NCBI GenBank assembly: GCA_020846995.1
Contig: JADLCV010000042.1
Coordinates: forward strand, 1 to 49,805
Reading direction: 5' to 3'
Length of the DNA stretch: 49,805 bases
DNA from: Paracoccaceae bacterium
GTDB taxonomy: Bacteria > Pseudomonadota > Alphaproteobacteria > Rhodobacterales > Rhodobacteraceae
The translations under genes were made by a program, and so were the position numbers. Below the pieces are notes generated by a model that saw only the letters and a list, made by a program, of their open reading frames with translations, had not been told where the DNA came from and did no database searches. Shown piece after piece: positions 44,190 through 49,805 of this stretch. Position 1 is the first letter of the stretch. The number at the start of each line of letters is the position of its first letter.

Positions 44190-44256
44190 CGACCCTAGCA
44201 CGAAACCCCCGCCCAAGGAGGCGGAATCGCGCCTCCCCCCCGGGTGCCGCCGGCCG

Positions 44257-45126
<870 letters not shown>

Positions 45127-45205
45127 GCCCCCCTCCGCCTGCCGCCGCGGGGCCGAGGTTAGGGCAGGCGGCCGCCGGGGGAAAGCGCCGGCGCGGGGGG
45201 GCGCC

Positions 45206-47485
45206 TCAGCCGTAGCGGGCGACCGGGGTGCCGGCGATCGCCGACATGTTGAGAAGCCCGCGCGGGGTGATGGCCGGCGTCACGATGTGGGCGCGGTTGC
45301 CCATCCCCATCAGGATCGGCCCGACCTCGAGCCCGCCGGCGCGCATCCGCAGGGTGTTGCGGACCCCGCTCGCGGTGTCGGTCGAGGCAAAGACGAGGAT
45401 GTTCGCGGGCTCGGCGTAGCGGGCGTTGGGGAAGATGCGGGCGCGCAGCTCGGGGTCGAGCGCGAGGTCGATCGACATCTCGCCCTCGTAGGCGAAATCG
45501 ACCTCGCGGGCATCGAGGATGGCGACCGCGGCCCGCATCCGCTGCGCGCTCGCGGTCTCGAGGTTGCCGAACTGCGACTGCGAGCAGAGGGCGACGCGCG
45601 GGGTCAGGCCGAAGCGGCGGGCGTGGCGGGCGGCCCCGATCGCGCTCTCGGCGATCTGGTCGGGGGCGGGCTCGGGGTTCACCTGGGTGTCGGCGACCAA
45701 GAGCGGCCCCTCCTCCTGGATCAGGAGCGAGAGCGCCCCGACCGGCCGCAGCCCGCCCCGCGCCAGCACCTGGCTGACATAGTTCAGATGCCACAGGAAC
45801 TGCCCGAAGGTGCCGCAGATGAGCGAATCGGCCTCGCCGCGGTGGACCATCACCGCCCCGATGGCGGTCGTGTTGGTGCGCAGCACCGCGCGCGCGAGGT
45901 CGGGGGTGACGCCGCGCCGCTCCATCAGCCGGTGGTAGGTCTCCCAGTAGGCGCGGTAGCGGCGGTCGCTCTCGGGGTTGACGACCTCGAAGTCGCGGTC
46001 GGGCCGGATCGGCAGGCCGGCGCGCTCGGCCCGCATCGCCACGACCTCGGGCCGGCCGATCAGGATCGGCACCACGCTCGTCTCCTCGAGGATGGCGTTG
46101 GCGGCGCGCAGCACGCGCTCGTCCTCGCCCTCGGCAAAGACGATCCGCCGGCTGGCCTCGCGCGCGGTCTCGAAGACGGGCTTCATGAGCAGGGCCGAGC
46201 GGAAGACCGATCCGTCGAGCCGCTCCTTGTAGAGGGCGAGGTCGGCGATCGGGCGCGAGGCGACCCCGGTCGCCATCGCCGCCCGCGCCACCGCCGTCGC
46301 CACCACCCCCATGAGGCGGGGGTCGAAGGGCTTGGGGATCAGGTAGTCGGGGCCGAAGGTCAGGCTCTCGCCGCGGTAGGCGGCGGCGGCCTCGGCGCTC
46401 GTCGTCGTCCGCGCGATGGCGGCGATGGCGTCGATGCAGGCGAGCTGCATGGCGTCGTTGATCTCGGTCGCGCCGACGTCGAGGGCCCCGCGGACGATGA
46501 AGGGAAAGCAGAGGACGTTGTTGACCTGGTTGGGATAGTCCGAGCGGCCGGTGGCAACGATGGCGTCGGGGGCGGCGGCCCGCACGGCCTCGGGCATGAT
46601 CTCGGGGGTGGGGTTGGCAAGGGCGAAGACGATCGGGCGCGGGGCCATCGCCGCCACCATCTCGGCCGTCAGCACGTTGGGGCCCGAGAGACCGAGGAAG
46701 AGGTCGGCGCCGCCGATCACCTCGGCCAGCGTTTGCGGCCCGCCGGGCTGGGCGAAGGCCGCCTTCTGGGGCGACATGTCGACCTCGCGGCCAGCGTGCA
46801 CGAGGCCGTGGAGGTCGCAGAGCCAGATGTTCTCGCGCGCCACCCCGAGCTTGACGAGCATGGTGAGGCAGGCGATGCCCGCCGCCCCGCCGCCGGTCGA
46901 GACGACGCGGATGTCCTCGAAGCGCTTGCCGGCGACCCTGAGGGCGTTGGTCGCGGCCGCCCCGACGACGATCGCGGTGCCGTGCTGGTCGTCGTGGAAG
47001 ACGGGGATGCGCATCCGGCGGCGGCAGATCTCCTCGACCGCAAAGCACTCGGGGGCCTTGATGTCCTCGAGGTTGATCGCCCCGAAGGTCGGCTCGAGGG
47101 CGCAGACGATGTCGGCCAGCCGCACCGGGTCGGTCTCGTCGAGCTCGATGTCGAAGCAGTCGATGTTGGCGAACTTCTTGAAGAGGACGGCCTTGCCTTC
47201 CATCACCGGCTTGGCGGCGAGCGGGCCGATGGCGCCGAGGCCGAGGACGGCGGTGCCGTTCGAGACCACGGCGACGAGGTTGCCGCGGCCGGTGAAGCGG
47301 GTGGCGGTGGCGGGATCGGCCCTGATCTCGAGGCAGGCCTCGGCGACCCCGGGCGAGTAGGCGCGGGCGAGGTCGCGGCCGTTGGCCAGGGGCTTCGTCG
47401 CCCGGACCTCGAGCTTGCCCGGCCGCGGGAACTCGTGGTAGTCGAGCGCCGCCTGGCGCGTCCCCTCGTGGCGTTGGTCGCTCAT
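45206..47485 (-). CDS. maeB: NADP-dependent malic enzyme with C-terminal phosphotransacetylase-like domain
   Basis: This 759-residue protein decarboxylates malate to pyruvate with NADPH. The malic domain (about 1-425) shows LEVRATKPLANGRDLARAYSPGVAEAC, NGTAVLGLGAIGPLAAKPVMEGKA, IPVFHDDQHGTAIVVGAA and STGGGAAGIACL. The C-terminal half (about 430-759) is a PTA-like domain, which in MaeB enzymes binds acetyl-CoA as a regulator rather than catalysing. The frame starts earlier, but ATG 47485 (MSDQRHEG) fits the family. It is divergent from cdd. Confidence 0.96.
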   Translation of the reverse strand: MSDQRHEGTRQAALDYHEFPRPGKLEVRATKPLANGRDLARAYSPGVAEACLEIRADPATATRFTGRGNLVAVVSNGTAVLGLGAIGPLAAKPVMEGKAVLFKKFANIDCFDIELDETDPVRLADIVCALEPTFGAINLEDIKAPECFAVEEICRRRMRIPVFHDDQHGTAIVVGAAATNALRVAGKRFEDIRVVSTGGGAAGIACLTMLVKLGVARENIWLCDLHGLVHAGREVDMSPQKAAFAQPGGPQTLAEVIGGADLFLGLSGPNVLTAEMVAAMAPRPIVFALANPTPEIMPEAVRAAAPDAIVATGRSDYPNQVNNVLCFPFIVRGALDVGATEINDAMQLACIDAIAAIARTTTSAEAAAAYRGESLTFGPDYLIPKPFDPRLMGVVATAVARAAMATGVASRPIADLALYKERLDGSVFRSALLMKPVFETAREASRRIVFAEGEDERVLRAANAILEETSVVPILIGRPEVVAMRAERAGLPIRPDRDFEVVNPESDRRYRAYWETYHRLMERRGVTPDLARAVLRTNTTAIGAVMVHRGEADSLICGTFGQFLWHLNYVSQVLARGGLRPVGALSLLIQEEGPLLVADTQVNPEPAPDQIAESAIGAARHARRFGLTPRVALCSQSQFGNLETASAQRMRAAVAILDAREVDFAYEGEMSIDLALDPELRARIFPNARYAEPANILVFASTDTASGVRNTLRMRAGGLEVGPILMGMGNRAHIVTPAITPRGLLNMSAIAGTPVARYG

Positions 47486-47532
47486 GCCGCGGGCCTTTCG
47501 CTTAGCCTTGAACGATCTCCGGAGCGTCCTGC

Positions 47533-47562
47533 GGCATAGCGCGGCGCCCCTCGCCCCATCAA
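47533..47562 (-). promoter_or_regulatory. Possible maeB promoter
   Basis: On the minus strand TTGATG (47557-47562) and TATGCC (47533-47538) are 18 bases apart. The leader would be about 40 bases. The first four bases of the -35 and the first three of the -10 match consensus. Confidence 0.35.
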
Positions 47563-47646
47563 GGGGAACTTGCATCGGGCCCGGCCTGCCGCCACTCTGG
47601 CGCCGCGGCGCGGGGGCCCCGGCGGGGCGGCGGCGGCCGGCCGGCC

Positions 47647-47656
47647 GGGGGGGGGG
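47647..47656 (+). promoter_or_regulatory. Ten-G tract acting as the cdd ribosome-binding site
   Basis: Ten consecutive G at 47647-47656 end five bases before the cdd ATG (47662). No other Shine-Dalgarno-like sequence is present. Length changes in such a tract by slippage would alter spacing between the site and the start codon. It could therefore tune translation of cdd and, through coupling, deoA and deoB. Confidence 0.6.
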
Positions 47657-47661
47657 AACCG

Positions 47662-48051
47662 ATGACGCTCATCGACGCGGCCGAGACGGTGCGCAGGCGG
47701 GCCTATGCACCCTATTCGGGCTTTCTCGTCGGGGCCGCGATCCGCGGCGCGGGCGGGGGCGTGCACCTTGGCTGCAACGTCGAGAACGCGGCCTTCCCCG
47801 AGGGCACCTGCGCCGAGGCAGGGGCGATCGCGGCCATGGTGGCGGCGGGCGAGCGGGCGATCGCCGAGGTCGCGGTCATCGCCGACGCCGCCGAGCCGGT
47901 CCCGCCCTGCGGCGGCTGCCGCCAGAAGCTGGCCGAATTCGCCGGCCCCGACGTCCCCGTGACCCTGGCGACGACCGCCGGCGCGCGCCGCCGGACGACC
48001 GTCGGCGACCTTCTCCCCGGGGGCTTCTCGGCCCGCTTCCTCGGGGGCTGA
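47662..48051 (+). CDS. cdd: Cytidine deaminase
   Basis: This 129-residue tetrameric-type zinc enzyme deaminates cytidine and deoxycytidine to uridine and deoxyuridine. The catalytic Glu lies in [11 protein letters not shown] after [12 protein letters not shown], and the other two zinc cysteines are in PPCGGCRQ. The Cys-Ala-Glu zinc/catalytic unit is followed by AGA rather than RAA, a variant common in Rhodobacterales. The deoA start lies five bases after the cdd stop codon, so it is the first gene of a cdd-deoA-deoB unit. Confidence 0.97.
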   Translation: MTLIDAAETVRRRAYAPYSGFLVGAAIRGAGGGVHLGCNVENAAFPEGTCAEAGAIAAMVAAGERAIAEVAVIADAAEPVPPCGGCRQKLAEFAGPDVPVTLATTAGARRRTTVGDLLPGGFSARFLGG

Positions 48052-48056
48052 GGACG

Positions 48057-49364
48057 ATGGACGCCCGCCGCATCATCGCCCACGTCCGCGACCGCCAGCC
48101 GCTCGCCGAGGCGGAGGCGGAATGGTTCGCCCGGGGCCTCGCCGACGGCACCGTCAGCGACGCCCAGGCGGCGGCCTTCGCCATGGCCGTGCTCTGCCGC
48201 GGGCTGGGCGAGGGGGGGCGCGTGGCGCTGACGCGGGCGATGCGCGATTCGGGCGAGGTCCTGGCCTGGGACCTGCCGGGGCCGGTCCTCGACAAGCACT
48301 CGACGGGCGGCATCGGCGACTGCACCTCGCTCCTCCTCGCCCCCGCGCTTGCCGCCTGCGGCGCCTTCGTGCCGATGGTCTCGGGGCGCGGCCTCGGCCA
48401 CACCGGCGGCACCCTCGACAAGCTCGAGGCCATCCCCGGCTACCGCACCGCACTTCCCCCCGACGAGTTCCGCCGCATCGTCGCCGCCGGCGGCTGCGCG
48501 ATCGTCGCCGCCTCCGACCGCCTCGCCCCTGCCGACCGCCGCCTCTACGCCATCCGCGACGTCACCTCGACGGTCGAATCGATCGACCTCATCACCGCCT
48601 CGATCCTCTCCAAGAAGCTCGCCGCCGGGCTCGAGGCCCTCGTCCTCGACGTCAAGTGCGGCTCGGGCGCCTTCATGACCACGGTCGCCGACGCCGAGGC
48701 GCTCGCCCGCGCCCTCGTCGCCACCGCCCAGGGCGCCGGCTGCATGACGCGGGCCCTCATCACCGACATGAGCCAGCCCCTCGCCGCCGCCGCCGGCAAC
48801 GCCCTCGAGGTCATCGAGGTCATGGAGACCCTGACCGGGACCTCGGTCAACCACGCCCTCTGGGACGTCACCGTCGCCCTCGGCGGCGAGGTCCTCGCCC
48901 TCGGCGGGCTCGCCGCCGACGCCGCCGAGGGCGAGGAGAAGCTCGAGGCGGTCCTGCGCTCGGGGCGGGCGGCCGAGGTCTTCGGGGCCATGGTCGCGGC
49001 CCAGGGCGGGCCGGCCGACTTCGTCGAGCGCTGGCCCGACCGGCTGCCAGCGGCCCCCGTGGTGCGCGAGATCGGGGCCGAGCGGAGGGGCTTCGTGACC
49101 GCAATCGACGGCTTCGCGCTCGGCATGGCGGTCGTCGATCTCGGCGGCGGGCGGCGGGTCCAGGGCGACCGCGTCAACCCCTCGGTCGGCCTCTCCGAGA
49201 TCGCCGGGATCGGCGAGGAGGTGGCCCCCGACCTCCCGCTCGCGCTCGTCCACGCCCCCTCCGAGGCGGCCGCGGATGCCGTCGAGCGGGCGGTGCGGGC
49301 GGCCTTCACCCTCGGCCCCGAGGAGGTCGACGACCCGCCCCTCGTCCTCGCGCGGGTCGGCTGA
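48057..49364 (+). CDS. deoA: Thymidine phosphorylase
   Basis: This 435-residue enzyme splits thymidine and deoxyuridine to base and 2-deoxyribose-1-phosphate. The family signature lies in [16 protein letters not shown] (about 82-97), with [42 protein letters not shown] and [11 protein letters not shown] following. The domain order (helical alpha domain, phosphate-binding alpha/beta domain, C-terminal PYNP_C) is complete. GAGGAC lies just before ATG 48057. Its stop overlaps the deoB start by one base (TGATG). Confidence 0.96.
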   Translation: MDARRIIAHVRDRQPLAEAEAEWFARGLADGTVSDAQAAAFAMAVLCRGLGEGGRVALTRAMRDSGEVLAWDLPGPVLDKHSTGGIGDCTSLLLAPALAACGAFVPMVSGRGLGHTGGTLDKLEAIPGYRTALPPDEFRRIVAAGGCAIVAASDRLAPADRRLYAIRDVTSTVESIDLITASILSKKLAAGLEALVLDVKCGSGAFMTTVADAEALARALVATAQGAGCMTRALITDMSQPLAAAAGNALEVIEVMETLTGTSVNHALWDVTVALGGEVLALGGLAADAAEGEEKLEAVLRSGRAAEVFGAMVAAQGGPADFVERWPDRLPAAPVVREIGAERRGFVTAIDGFALGMAVVDLGGGRRVQGDRVNPSVGLSEIAGIGEEVAPDLPLALVHAPSEAAADAVERAVRAAFTLGPEEVDDPPLVLARVG

Positions 49365-49805
49365 TGGCGCGGGCCTTCGTCATCGTCATGGACGGCGTCG
49401 GCATCGGCGGGGCCCCCGACGCCGCCGACTTCGGCGACGAGGGCGCCAACACCCTCCTCCACATCGCCCGCGCCTGCGCCGAAGGGCAGGCCGGGGCGGC
49501 GCGGCGGGGGCCCCTCCGGCTTCCCGTCCTCGACGGGCTCGGGCTCGGCGCCGCCGTCCGCCTCGCCGCGGGCGCGGATGCCCCGGGGCTCGGCGCCCCC
49601 CCGCAGGGCCTCTGGGGGGCCGCGACCGAGGTCTCGCGGGGCAAGGACACGCCCTCGGGCCACTGGGAACTCGCCGGTGTCCCCGTGCCCTGGGAATGGA
49701 CGACCTTCCCCGACACCCGCCCCGCCTTCCCGCCCGAACTGGCCCGCGAGGCGGCGCGGCTGGCCGGCACCGAGGGCATCCTCGGCAACTGCCGGGCCTC
49801 GGGGA
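49364..49805 (+). CDS. deoB: Phosphopentomutase, 3' end cut off
   Basis: The first 147 residues are present before the window ends. The enzyme converts deoxyribose-1-phosphate and ribose-1-phosphate to the 5-phosphates, completing nucleoside breakdown begun by Cdd and DeoA. The N-terminal [27 protein letters not shown] holds the first metal-binding Asp, and [14 protein letters not shown] then EWTTFPDT is diagnostic of DeoB. The ATG overlaps the deoA stop by one base. Confidence 0.96.
   Translation, partial: MARAFVIVMDGVGIGGAPDAADFGDEGANTLLHIARACAEGQAGAARRGPLRLPVLDGLGLGAAVRLAAGADAPGLGAPPQGLWGAATEVSRGKDTPSGHWELAGVPVPWEWTTFPDTRPAFPPELAREAARLAGTEGILGNCRASG

Overview
The window is a very GC-rich (well above 70% by eye), densely packed chromosomal segment of an alphaproteobacterium, most likely from the Rhodobacter/Paracoccus side of the class (Rhodobacterales or a high-GC relative). 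The evidence is a 407-residue 5-aminolevulinate synthase very like Rhodobacter HemA (C4 Shemin pathway), a ctaC-ctaB-small ORF-ctaG-ctaE-surf1 oxidase cluster running into thrC and an M16 peptidase, a prfB-mrcA-amiC run, and a bactofilin overlapping an M23 peptidase. I saw no mobile element, CRISPR array, rRNA or tRNA. The DNA looks like core chromosome.

Layout. 1-5 kb: an AsmA/YhdP-like envelope protein (cut by the left edge), a peroxiredoxin, an M23 peptidase overlapping a bactofilin, and a DUF2189 membrane protein. 5-10.2 kb (minus): amiC, mrcA (PBP1A), prfB. 10.4-12.6 kb (plus): a BepA-like M48 protease coupled to a DsbA-like thioredoxin-fold protein. 12.6-16.5 kb (minus): hemA, a RodZ-like protein, ispG. 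16.7-18.1 kb: an M20 peptidase. 18.3-25.8 kb (minus): a nine-gene run with cytochrome aa3 subunits II and III and their assembly factors, then thrC, an M16 peptidase and a GNAT acetyltransferase. The subunit I gene is absent, as in Rhodobacter. 26-29 kb (plus): tldD and dprA. 29.2-33.9 kb (minus): a three-gene 2-oxoacid oxidoreductase made of a GltD-like FAD/FeS subunit, a fused gamma-alpha subunit and a beta subunit. 34.2-39.5 kb (minus): an unusual envelope operon of a coiled-coil peptidoglycan-binding protein, a second class A PBP and an unrecognised exported protein. 39.8-41.2 kb: a D-2-hydroxyglutarate-dehydrogenase-like flavoprotein. 41.3-49.8 kb: nucleotide salvage and central carbon genes (apt, cpdB, mtnP, maeB, then cdd-deoA-deoB), with deoB cut by the right edge.

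Themes. Peptidoglycan synthesis and remodelling recurs (M23 with bactofilin, AmiC, PBP1A, RodZ-like, and the PBP triad), as do respiration and haem (HemA, CtaB haem O synthase, the cta cluster). Purine and pyrimidine salvage is linked: MtnP makes adenine, Apt uses it, and Cdd/DeoA/DeoB degrade pyrimidine nucleosides to pentose phosphate.

The most interesting points are the PBP/coiled-coil/unknown operon, the KorABC-type enzyme with a TTG start, a replaced conserved His-Phe pair in CtaB, a 10-G tract serving as the cdd ribosome-binding site, a duplicated Pro-Ala linker in DprA, and long GC-only palindromes at convergent gene ends that probably act as terminators without U-tracts. Many genes overlap by 1-4 bases and several use GTG or TTG starts. 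Nearly all other long open frames are artefacts of extreme GC.
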